A stretch of 38,403 bases of DNA from assembly GCA_012841405.1 (NCBI GenBank), contig DUUT01000159.1:1-38403 (forward strand), read 5' to 3'. The notes under the pieces were generated by a model. The model was not told the DNA's origin, made no database searches, and saw only the letters and a list, made by a program, of their open reading frames with translations. Positions 25,229 to 32,208 of this stretch are shown piece by piece (position 1 is the stretch's first letter; each line of letters begins with the position of its first letter). The position numbers and the translations under genes were made by a program. The DNA comes from Chloroflexota bacterium (GTDB lineage Bacteria; Chloroflexota; Anaerolineae; UBA1429).

Positions 25229-26113
25229 TCATTGTGCCCAGTAGACGACGGCGGCATAGCCCACCATATCGGAGGCGGGCCCTACCGGCGATACCTCGTG
25301 GCTGGTGGTATAGTGCGCCAGATGCCCCTGCGTGGCGCCCATGGCCGCAGCGTAGCCGATGGTGGCCGAGACGGCGCCCGCTCCGCAGGCGTTGCGGTGC
25401 GCCTCGACCTCGGCAAAGATGTCGCCGCCGCGCATCCGCACCATGAGATCGATCACGCGGGCGTCGTTGGCATGGATCCACTGCAGCGCGCCCTCGCCGA
25501 CGCCCGCGGGAGCCAAGCCGTAGCGCGGCCCATAGTGCGTCAGATCCGTCGTGCCGATGGCGACGCCCCGTCGTCCGAGGGAGCGCATGCACTCGGCGAC
25601 CAGGGAGCCGATGGCGTCGGCATCGCGCATCGGAGGCACGGCGATGGGCAGGATGGTGGCCTGGGGGCAGATGCACGCCAGGAAGGGGAGCTGCACCTCT
25701 ATCGAGTGCTCGTCGAGGTGGGCGGCGGCGTCATCGATCAGGGCGCCGGCGCCGCACCGCAACACCTCGTGCGCCAGCGCTTCATCCACGTCCAGGTAGG
25801 CCAGCGGACAGCGCCATCTTCCGCTGGCGAACACGCTGGGCGCCGTCACGCGCCAGGAATGCACCGCACCGAACAGCACCACCGTATCGATGGGGTCTTG
25901 CTGGCGCAGATGGGCGAACACGTGGGCGGCGGTCAACCCCGAAAAGGCCCAGCCAGCATGCGGGACGATCCCTGCCACCATCCGGCCCCCATCGCCATGG
26001 CCACCATCGCGATGGGACGACGCTTGGGCCAGGTGGGCCTCCACCTCGCGACGGCACGCGGCTTCGTGTGCCGGGTAAAACATCCCCGCGACGATCGGAG
26101 AACGCAGGGGCAT
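25229..26113 (-). CDS. MEMO-family protein (AmmeMemoRadiSam system protein B)
   Basis: A 294-residue protein. It starts RSPIVAGMFYPA, the family N-terminus. The metal-site residues are visible: His in IVPHAGWAFSG, His in FGAVHSW, and Cys in NACGAGAVSATIGYA, with LDEHSIEVQLPFL also conserved. MEMO proteins resemble extradiol dioxygenases; in bacteria they often accompany an AMMECR1 protein and a radical SAM enzyme (AmrS), in a system of uncertain function. Neither partner is adjacent. The ribosome-binding site AAAGGAGGT six bases before the ATG at 26113 is the best in this region. It follows the rhomboid gene by 52 bases and leads into priA. Confidence 0.93.
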   Translation of the reverse strand: MPLRSPIVAGMFYPAHEAACRREVEAHLAQASSHRDGGHGDGGRMVAGIVPHAGWAFSGLTAAHVFAHLRQQDPIDTVVLFGAVHSWRVTAPSVFASGRWRCPLAYLDVDEALAHEVLRCGAGALIDDAAAHLDEHSIEVQLPFLACICPQATILPIAVPPMRDADAIGSLVAECMRSLGRRGVAIGTTDLTHYGPRYGLAPAGVGEGALQWIHANDARVIDLMVRMRGGDIFAEVEAHRNACGAGAVSATIGYAAAMGATQGHLAHYTTSHEVSPVGPASDMVGYAAVVYWAQ

Positions 26114-26165
26114 GCTGCACCTCCTTTGACCAGCCATGGCGCCCCTCGCGCCGCTACTGCCACCG

Positions 26166-26978
26166 CTACATCCAGCGCCACGTCCCCAGCACGATGGCGA
26201 TGCCGAGCACGACGACCGCCAGGAGCGTCCCCGCCCACAGGCGCAGCGTCGGCGTGCGGTCGATGGCGCGCAGGGCGCCCTCGGAGGGCATCCCCACGGC
26301 CACATCCATCGGCGAGAGGCGCGGTGCGGCGTACTGGGGGCAGTACACCCAACCGAGCCAGAGCCCCGCGATGAGGCCGCCGATGTGGCCCAGGTTGTCG
26401 ATCCCCGGTGCGGCGAACCCCATGACGAGGTTCAGCCCCACCACCACGAGGATGCTGCGAAGGGACCGCTGCCCCGCGGCTCCCAACCGGTGGCGATAGG
26501 TGAGAAAGTAGGCCACACTGGCGCCTGCCAGCCCAAACACGGCTCCCGACGCCCCCGCCGACAGCGTGGGGCTGCCCACAAAGCTGGCGGTGGTGCTGGC
26601 GATCCCCGAGAGCAAGTAGAGAACCAGGAAGCGCGTCCTCCCGAAGCGGCGCTCCACCTCGATGCCAAAGCTAAAGAGGGCATAGGCGTTGAACACCAGG
26701 TGGACGACGCCGACGTGGATGAATATCGCGGTGAGCAGCCGCCAGTACTGCCCGGCCAGGATCAGGGGGGTGTACTTGGCGCCGAACAGCACCAGGATGA
26801 CGGGGTTCTCGGATCCCCCCAAGGCCGTCATGGCCACCCACACGAGCACGTTGGCTGCCAGCAGCACGTACGTCCACAGAGGGTCGTGGAGGGGGATCGC
26901 CAGGCGCAGCGTGATGCGCCCCGTATCGATGCCCAGGGGCCGCGGCGCCGGCCCGGCCCACTGCCGCTCGTCGTCCAT
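26166..26978 (-). CDS. Rhomboid-family intramembrane serine protease
   Basis: A 270-residue membrane protein with six hydrophobic segments between residues 35 and 215 and one more near the C-terminus (about 245-262). The catalytic pair is the Ser144 in AGASGAVFGL and the His198 in NLGHIGG. The conserved WR (79-80) and HLVFNAYALFSFG (93-105) of the rhomboid core are present. It cleaves transmembrane segments of other proteins; its substrate is unknown. A GTG at 26981 directly before the ATG is an alternative start. It begins 16 bases after gmk and is probably cotranscribed. Confidence 0.93.
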   Translation of the reverse strand: MDDERQWAGPAPRPLGIDTGRITLRLAIPLHDPLWTYVLLAANVLVWVAMTALGGSENPVILVLFGAKYTPLILAGQYWRLLTAIFIHVGVVHLVFNAYALFSFGIEVERRFGRTRFLVLYLLSGIASTTASFVGSPTLSAGASGAVFGLAGASVAYFLTYRHRLGAAGQRSLRSILVVVGLNLVMGFAAPGIDNLGHIGGLIAGLWLGWVYCPQYAAPRLSPMDVAVGMPSEGALRAIDRTPTLRLWAGTLLAVVVLGIAIVLGTWRWM

Positions 26979-26994
26979 CACGGGGCGCGGCGGC

Positions 26995-27672
26995 TCATAG
27001 CCGCACGGGCTCGCGCCCCGTACGACACTTTTCCGCCTCGACGATGGCCAGCACCTGGGCGACGGTCTGCTCGAGCTGGCCCTCGCGGTTGATGACCGCG
27101 TAGTCGAACTCTTGGATGCGCTCCACCTCGGACAGCGCCATCTCGAGGCGCTTCTCCGTCTGTTCGGGCGTGTCGCCGGCGCGCTGGCGCAGGCGCTCGA
27201 CGAGGACGTCCAGCGATGGCGGCGCCAGAAAGACGGTGACCGCCCCGGGCACCCGCTGGCGGATCGTCGCTGTGCCCTGGACGTCGAGGCGCATCAGCAC
27301 GTCCTGGCCGCTTTCCAGCGCGCGCTGGGCACTGGCCTTGGGCACCCCCTTGTACTGCCCGTACACGCGCGCGTACTCGATGAACTCGTCGCGGGCGATG
27401 GTCTCCTCGAACGTTGCCGTGGAGACAAAGCAGTAATCCTCGCCGTCCACCTCTCCCGCGCGCGGGGGGCGGTCCGTCATGGTCACCACGAAATGAAACG
27501 CGTGCCCGCTTTCGCGGAGCCGTTTGACGACACTATCCTTACCCACGCCCGATGGGCCGGAAACGACCAGCACCACGGGATGGGGATGCAGGTACTGCGC
27601 CAGACTGGCGCTTGCGCGGCACACCAAGGGCATCGAGGCATCGGCCGCAACGGTGGTATCCCGCCTATTCAA
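26995..27672 (-). CDS. gmk: Guanylate kinase
   Basis: A 225-residue enzyme that phosphorylates GMP to GDP. The P-loop GPSGVGKDS is at residues 39-47, with RPPRAGEVDGEDYCFVS (the GMP-binding region) and LMRLDVQGTATIR following. The N-terminal 30 residues are longer than in E. coli. The start is a TTG at 27672, supported by AAAGGA six bases upstream; an ATG at 27633 has no ribosome-binding site. It sits between darA and the rhomboid gene and supplies the nucleotide route beside tmk. Confidence 0.95.
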   Translation of the reverse strand: MNRRDTTVAADASMPLVCRASASLAQYLHPHPVVLVVSGPSGVGKDSVVKRLRESGHAFHFVVTMTDRPPRAGEVDGEDYCFVSTATFEETIARDEFIEYARVYGQYKGVPKASAQRALESGQDVLMRLDVQGTATIRQRVPGAVTVFLAPPSLDVLVERLRQRAGDTPEQTEKRLEMALSEVERIQEFDYAVINREGQLEQTVAQVLAIVEAEKCRTGREPVRL

Positions 27673-27699
27673 CGGCGATCCTTTCGGGTCGATGATTCG

Positions 27700-27723
27700 G
27701 CCGGTGCGTCCGAGCGCACCGGC
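27700..27723. repeat. Perfect 9-bp inverted repeat between darA and gmk
   Basis: GCCGGTGCG (27700-27708) and its exact inverse (27715-27723) enclose TCCGAG. It lies in the 69-base gap after darA on the minus strand. There is no T-tract, so it may stabilise or process the mRNA rather than end it. Confidence 0.55.
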
Positions 27724-27741
27724 TCGGACAGCACAGCGCTA

Positions 27742-28077
27742 CTAGAAGCGGATCAGCTGCTCGACGTCCACCACAAAGATCACCGCTCCCCCGACCTGGA
27801 CCTCGACCGGGTTGGGCATGTACAGCTCGCCCGGCTCCATCACCGGCGGGAGAGGGTTCACATACTGCGTCCGCGTGTGGCAGTTCCGCTTGATGATGTC
27901 CAGCACGTTCGGGATCTTTTCCTCCTCGAGTCCGATGAGGATGGTGGCGTTCCCCTCGCGCAAGAAACCGCCGGTGGTGCTGATCTTGGTAGAGGAGAAC
28001 CCCCCCTCGCGCAGCGCCGTGGTCAACTGGTCGGCGTCGTCACTGTGGATGATGCTCACGATCAGCTTCATGCTCAT
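27742..28077 (-). CDS. darA: Cyclic-di-AMP receptor, PII-like (DarA/PstA family)
   Basis: A 111-residue PII-like protein that binds the second messenger cyclic-di-AMP as a trimer. It has KLIVSIIHSDDADQLTTAL, then GFSSTKISTTGGFLREGNATILIG, the family core with the nucleotide-binding loop. The C-terminus has GGAVIFVVDVEQLIRF. The gene follows tmk by 39 bases, the same neighbourhood as in Bacillus and other Firmicutes. The downstream target of this receptor is generally unknown. A second ATG six bases inside is an equal start candidate. Confidence 0.93.
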   Translation of the reverse strand: MSMKLIVSIIHSDDADQLTTALREGGFSSTKISTTGGFLREGNATILIGLEEEKIPNVLDIIKRNCHTRTQYVNPLPPVMEPGELYMPNPVEVQVGGAVIFVVDVEQLIRF

Positions 28078-28116
28078 GGTGGCTGCAGTCCCCCTTGTGG
28101 TGACATGTGCTTCAAC

Positions 28117-28767
28117 CTACAGCATCGTCTCGATGCGTTCATAGATGACCCGGTGGACCGCCTCGATCGACCGGGTAGCATCTATGACCAACCAGCGCTC
28201 GGGGTCCTCAGCGGCCATCGTGAGGTAGCCCGTGCGCACGCGCTGATGAAAGGCAGTCGCTTGCTCGTCCATGCGGTTCCACTCGCCGCGTCCGAGCGCC
28301 TGCGCGCGCCGCTTGCGCTGCAGGCCCAGCTCGACGTCGAGGTCGAGATAGATCACCAGGTCGGGCCGAAGCCCGCCGGTGGCGAATGCCGTGATGTGCC
28401 GCAGCGCCTCCATATCGAGCCCGCGCCCATACCCTTGGTAGGCAAGGGTGGACTCGGCGTAGCGATCGGAGAGGACGATGTCGCCGCGCTGCAGCGCCGG
28501 CACGACGACCTCTCGCACATGCTGCGCGCGATCGGCGGCGTAGAGCAGGATCTCGGCGGCTGGCACCAGGGCCACATTCTCGTGGGCGTGGAGCACGGCG
28601 CGAATCTGCTCCCCGATGGGGGTGCCACCCGGCTCACGGGTAGCCACCACCCGCCGTCCTGTGGCGTGCAGGGCCCGCTCCAAGAGCGCGATCTGCGTCG
28701 TCTTGCCGCTGCCCTCCGGGCCCTCGAACGTTACGAACACGACCGATCCCTCTCGCAGCGGCCGCAC
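28117..28767 (-). CDS. tmk: Thymidylate kinase
   Basis: A 216-residue kinase that converts dTMP to dTDP. It has the P-loop FEGPEGSGKTTQ, the DR(Y) motif in VLSDRYAESTLAYQG, and the lid-region RKRRAQALGRGEWNRMD. The REPGGTPIGEQIR segment is typical. The first start is a GTG at 28767 with GGGAG upstream; a second GTG at 28740 would give the usual short N-terminus VVFVTFEG and has AGGG upstream, so the exact start is open. It lies 67 bases after the R3H ATPase gene and ahead of darA. Confidence 0.95.
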   Translation of the reverse strand: MRPLREGSVVFVTFEGPEGSGKTTQIALLERALHATGRRVVATREPGGTPIGEQIRAVLHAHENVALVPAAEILLYAADRAQHVREVVVPALQRGDIVLSDRYAESTLAYQGYGRGLDMEALRHITAFATGGLRPDLVIYLDLDVELGLQRKRRAQALGRGEWNRMDEQATAFHQRVRTGYLTMAAEDPERWLVIDATRSIEAVHRVIYERIETML

Positions 28768-28834
28768 GGTACCGCTCCCCAGGGTCGCACGAGGTGCCAG
28801 GCGGCCCCAGGGGCTGGATGCGGAACGAGTGCCA

Positions 28835-30370
28835 TCATTGGTTGCTATAGATGGTGACGTGGCGCCGGGGTTCCGTCCCGGAGCTGCGCGAGAAGAGGTT
28901 CGCCTCGCGCGCCAACTCGTGCTGCATGCGCCGCACGAACGACTCTTGCGGCGCCAGGCGCACCGAGTTGCGCTGCCCCGCCATCACCTGCTCGATGCCG
29001 GTGCGCGCCTCCTCGAGGGCCTGCTGCACCGTGTCGGTCTCGGCGCTCAGGCCAAAGATCTCGGCCAGATAGCTCTCCATCTGCACGGCGGTGTTGTTGC
29101 GCAGCACGTACACCGGCGTGCCACGACGCTCAGCGTCGGCGATGACCTGCGGCCGCTTGCGATAGTAGGTGCGCAGGGTAAAGAGGGCGTCCGCCTCCCC
29201 CAGGTCGTTCACCAGGAGCACCGGTAGGTTCAGCCGTCGGCTGGCCTGCCGGATGCGATTCTGATTCAGCCCGTAGGGATAGATGCGCAACACCGATGGC
29301 CGCCCCTCGGGGACGCGTCGCCGCGAGGCCGCGGCGGCGAACGGTGATTCCGGCGGAGCCGCGACGACCTCGGGCTCGGCATACATCGACTCGATCTCAC
29401 CGGACGGATGGCGCACGCGGATCTCGGGCGCCAGGCTGCGCCCTCGCAGGATGGCGTCTACCGCCTCGGCGACGTCGGCGCGTAGCGCCACGCGATCCCA
29501 GTCCTGGATCTCGACGACGGTGTCAAAGGTCGGCGGCGACTTGCGCTCGAGCACCGACTTTTGCGTGCCACGGCGCCGCGCCTCCTCGTCGCTCAGCGTC
29601 ACCGTTTGGATGCCGCCGACGAGGTCGCACAGTGTCGGGTTCATCATGAGGTTGTCCAGCGTCTGCCCGTGGGCGGTGCCCACGAGCTGCACCCCGCGCT
29701 CGGCGATGGTGCGCGCCGCTGAGGCTTCGAGCTCTGTCCCGATCTCGTCGATGACGATCACCTCGGGCATGTGGTTCTCGACGGCCTCGATCATGACGGC
29801 ATGCTGCAGCGCCGGCGTCGACACCTGCATCCGCCGCGCGCGCCCCACGGCCGGGTGGGGGATGTCGCCGTCACCGCCGATCTCGTTCGAGGTATCGACG
29901 ATGACCACCCGCTTGGTCTCGGCGAGGATGCGCGCCACCTCGCGCAGCATGGTCGTCTTGCCGACACCGGGCCGTCCCAGGAGCAGCACGCTGTTTCCCG
30001 ACTCGACCACGTCGCGGATGATGTCGATCGTGCCGTAGACGGCGCGCCCCACGCGACACGTCAAGCCGATGATGCGGCCACTCCGGTTGCGGATGGCCGA
30101 GATGCGGTGGAGCGTGCGCTCGATGCCGGCGCGATTGTCATCGCCGAAATCGCCGATGCGCGCCACCACGTAATCGATGGTATCCTGGCCGATCTCGTGA
30201 TCCGTCAGCTGCACCTCACCGGTCACGTAGCGGGCCTCGCTCGGCCGGCCGAGGTCGAGCACGACCTCTAGCAACTCGTCAAAGCGATCAATCTCGCGCA
30301 GTGCCGCCGCGATGTTCGGGGGCAGCACATCGACCAGGGCGTCGATATCATCTGTTATCTCTAATGCCAT
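28835..30370 (-). CDS. R3H-domain AAA ATPase (Ycf45/SpoIIIAA-like)
   Basis: A 511-residue ATPase. Residues about 1-70 form an N-terminal domain found in this family. The ATPase core has Walker A GRPGVGKTT (132-140), VIVDTSNEIGG (157-165) and Walker B VIVIDEIG (204-211), then LVGTAHGQTLDNLMMNP. A linker with low complexity follows (residues about 350-380). The C-terminal 45 residues are an R3H single-stranded nucleic-acid-binding domain, ending RRMQHELAREANLFSRS. Relatives occur in cyanobacteria, plastids (Ycf45), Chloroflexota and Firmicutes and are related to SpoIIIAA; their task is not established. The ATG at 30370 begins the conserved sequence; 27 extra residues upstream are unlikely. It lies 62 bases after the GNAT gene. 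Confidence 0.92.
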   Translation of the reverse strand: MALEITDDIDALVDVLPPNIAAALREIDRFDELLEVVLDLGRPSEARYVTGEVQLTDHEIGQDTIDYVVARIGDFGDDNRAGIERTLHRISAIRNRSGRIIGLTCRVGRAVYGTIDIIRDVVESGNSVLLLGRPGVGKTTMLREVARILAETKRVVIVDTSNEIGGDGDIPHPAVGRARRMQVSTPALQHAVMIEAVENHMPEVIVIDEIGTELEASAARTIAERGVQLVGTAHGQTLDNLMMNPTLCDLVGGIQTVTLSDEEARRRGTQKSVLERKSPPTFDTVVEIQDWDRVALRADVAEAVDAILRGRSLAPEIRVRHPSGEIESMYAEPEVVAAPPESPFAAAASRRRVPEGRPSVLRIYPYGLNQNRIRQASRRLNLPVLLVNDLGEADALFTLRTYYRKRPQVIADAERRGTPVYVLRNNTAVQMESYLAEIFGLSAETDTVQQALEEARTGIEQVMAGQRNSVRLAPQESFVRRMQHELAREANLFSRSSGTEPRRHVTIYSNQ

Positions 30371-30432
30371 ATTCTTGTATGATACCTCGTAAAACGAGCC
30401 GCCTGGGGCGTCGGGCTTTGGTGCGATGGTGG

Positions 30433-31431
30433 CTAGGTCTCTTTGGAGCACGCGACGTGCCCCATGGGGCGCGAGACATCCACGCCATGCTCCAGCCCCG
30501 GGACGATCAGCCGCCTCCTCGCGGATACCCGGGTGACGGTGTGCGCCACCAACAGCACCTGCCGCGTGTAGGATTCGAACCCCAGGGTGCGCAGCAGCCA
30601 GCTCAGCCCCACGGCATAGTCCGGCACCGGGCAGTACACCGGCGCCTGAGCCGATGGCGCGGCTCGGGTGAGTACATAGTGCAGGTGTGGGAGAAGCTCT
30701 CCGCGTTGCTCAGGCCGCGTGAGGACATCCAGCCACGAGCCCTGAGCCGTCTTGGTCAGGCAGAGACATGCCAGCAAGCGGCCCTTGTCGGCCCACACGT
30801 ACTGCTCCGTGGTGTCCCGCGGGCCGATCACCCGGCGGTGGGGTGCGGTCCACTGCGGATTGCACCCCTCTGCTTGCTGGATCACCGTGGGGACGACCTG
30901 ACGGTACAGCTCGTTGAGCGCCCACTGATCCTGTGGTGTGGCGCGCCGCAGCTCGCGTGGCTGGGGGGCCGGCTTGGGCTCGTGGTCCAAGGCAAAGACC
31001 TCTTCACGGCTGACGACCGTAAAGCCTGTGCGGCGGAACAGATCCTCCGCCTCGGCATCCTCCGCCGAACGGACACAGATGCGCTCCACGCCATGCTCGG
31101 CGCCCAACAGAATCAAGTGCCCCAGGATGCGACACCACGTGCTACCCGCGTTCAGGTCATAGTCCAGGTTTGGTGCCAGGTACGCAAGGTGCCATTCGCT
31201 CCCTTTGGCCCCCGCTGACACCTGGACAAAGCCACTCAGCCCATCGTGCTCCTCCGGTGCCTGAAAGACGCAGGTGATCCTACCCGCGTGATGGGCGGTC
31301 AGGTACCCCAGCAGCGCATCCCGCATCGGCGAGGTGTCCTGCAGGAGGTGTCGTCTCAGGTCGAACGCCACGCCCTGGGGCTTGAGGCGCCTGAGCAACA
31401 ACACGTCCCTGGGGTCGAATAGCCTGAACAC
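30433..31431 (-). CDS. Tandem GNAT-like acetyltransferase
   Basis: A 332-residue protein with two related halves. The first (residues about 1-155) has a GNAT-like pattern ending in RSAEDAEAEDLFRRTGFTVVSREEVFAL, where the helix before 'GF' is the usual acetyl-CoA side. The second (about 160-305) opens RELRRATPQDQWALNELYRQVVP, a standard GNAT beginning, and ends LLRTLGFESYTRQVLLV. The AcCoA pyrophosphate-binding RxxGxG/A loop is not clearly present in either, so catalytic activity is uncertain. The GTG at 31431 is preferred because GAGGT lies seven bases upstream; another GTG at 31452 is possible. It has a clear promoter at 31507-31535 and heads the minus-strand run to priA. Confidence 0.7.
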   Translation of the reverse strand: MFRLFDPRDVLLLRRLKPQGVAFDLRRHLLQDTSPMRDALLGYLTAHHAGRITCVFQAPEEHDGLSGFVQVSAGAKGSEWHLAYLAPNLDYDLNAGSTWCRILGHLILLGAEHGVERICVRSAEDAEAEDLFRRTGFTVVSREEVFALDHEPKPAPQPRELRRATPQDQWALNELYRQVVPTVIQQAEGCNPQWTAPHRRVIGPRDTTEQYVWADKGRLLACLCLTKTAQGSWLDVLTRPEQRGELLPHLHYVLTRAAPSAQAPVYCPVPDYAVGLSWLLRTLGFESYTRQVLLVAHTVTRVSARRRLIVPGLEHGVDVSRPMGHVACSKET

Positions 31432-31506
31432 TGCCCTACCTCGTTGCGGCACGGCGCCGGCACGCGAACGACGCCATGCGATGAGTGCGATGCCTGCGTC
31501 ACACTC

Positions 31507-31535
31507 ATTGTACTCTCAAACCACGGGTATGACAA
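31507..31535 (-). promoter_or_regulatory. Sigma-70-type promoter of the GNAT-to-priA run
   Basis: On the minus strand TTGTCA (31530-31535), 17 bases, then TACAAT (31507-31512). It lies 75 bases before the GNAT start. I see no equally good promoter between the following genes, so it may drive the whole run; that part is inference. Confidence 0.7.
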
Positions 31536-31644
31536 GTGACGGTGCCCACGCCCTTAATCGAGTCCTATCCAAAGAACAATAAAGAGAAAGAACGGAAATG
31601 GACTCGGCGCCCGCAAGGCCCCTCCGCCCGCCTGACGCCGCGCG

Positions 31645-32034
31645 CTAGGCGGGCGGCTCGTCGCTCTCCAGGATGCGGTAGGTGGTGCGCACGGCGCCCT
31701 GTTCTCGCCGGGCCGCCCACGGATCCTCCGCTTCTGCCTGTGGCGTGGCCTCGGGTGCCGTCTCCCCGCGGTACTGCGCGACCAGCTCACTCGGGGCCAG
31801 GCGGATAAAGAGCGACAACCCCAAGAGGATCACTCCCAGGTCGTCGAGCTGCCCCAGCCCGAACAGGGGGTCGGCCAACAAGTCCAACGGCCACAGGATG
31901 TAGATGAACGACAGCAGCGGTATCCCCTTTACCCATGCGGGTACGCGCTGGTCGCGCCACAGCCGCCAGGCCAGGTGCGCATCACGCAGGATTCCCGGCA
32001 ACATCTCCCATGTGCGTGGAGTCTGTGTAGTCAT
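31645..32034 (-). CDS. DUF1232 (YkvA-like) membrane protein
   Basis: A 129-residue protein. Residues 14-85 match DUF1232: LRDAHLAWRLWRDQRVPAWVKGIPLLSFIYILWPLDLLAD, then GQLDDLGVILLGLSLFIRL. The 'P.D..PD...GQLDD' style pattern is the family signature. Two hydrophobic segments lie at about 38-58 and 66-84. The C-terminal 45 residues are acidic and Ala/Pro-rich, probably cytoplasmic. GGGAGG stands three bases before the ATG. The family's role is unknown. It is divergent from the helicase-associated gene with a 174-base gap. Confidence 0.88.
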   Translation of the reverse strand: MTTQTPRTWEMLPGILRDAHLAWRLWRDQRVPAWVKGIPLLSFIYILWPLDLLADPLFGLGQLDDLGVILLGLSLFIRLAPSELVAQYRGETAPEATPQAEAEDPWAARREQGAVRTTYRILESDEPPA

Positions 32035-32078
32035 GCTCCTCCCATCCTCAGCGAGCCCTACGCTACGCTTCCTCCCTC

Positions 32079-32109
32079 ATTATACGCACAATGGGCGCCA
32101 GGGGCGCAA
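32079..32109 (-). promoter_or_regulatory. Possible promoter of the DUF1232 gene
   Basis: On the minus strand a perfect TATAAT (32079-32084) lies 45 bases before the start. The best -35 is TTGCGC (32104-32109) with a 19-base spacer, which is longer than ideal. Confidence 0.45.
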
Positions 32110-32144
32110 TACGCGTCCGGGCGCCGCGTGGCGTGCGGTCCGAC

Positions 32145-32173
32145 TTGAGCCGCACGCGGGCGACCGCTATAAT
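32145..32173 (+). promoter_or_regulatory. Sigma-70-type promoter of the helicase-associated gene
   Basis: TTGAGC (32145-32150), 17 bases, then a perfect TATAAT (32168-32173). The ATG at 32209 is 35 bases downstream. Confidence 0.75.
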
Positions 32174-32208
32174 CAGCGGGATTATGTGAGGTGTGACGAA
32201 CGCAAGGC

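Noticed and set aside
26136..27092. 318-residue plus-strand open frame
   Set aside because: It is antisense to the rhomboid gene and part of gmk, and has Arg/Gln/His-rich composition.
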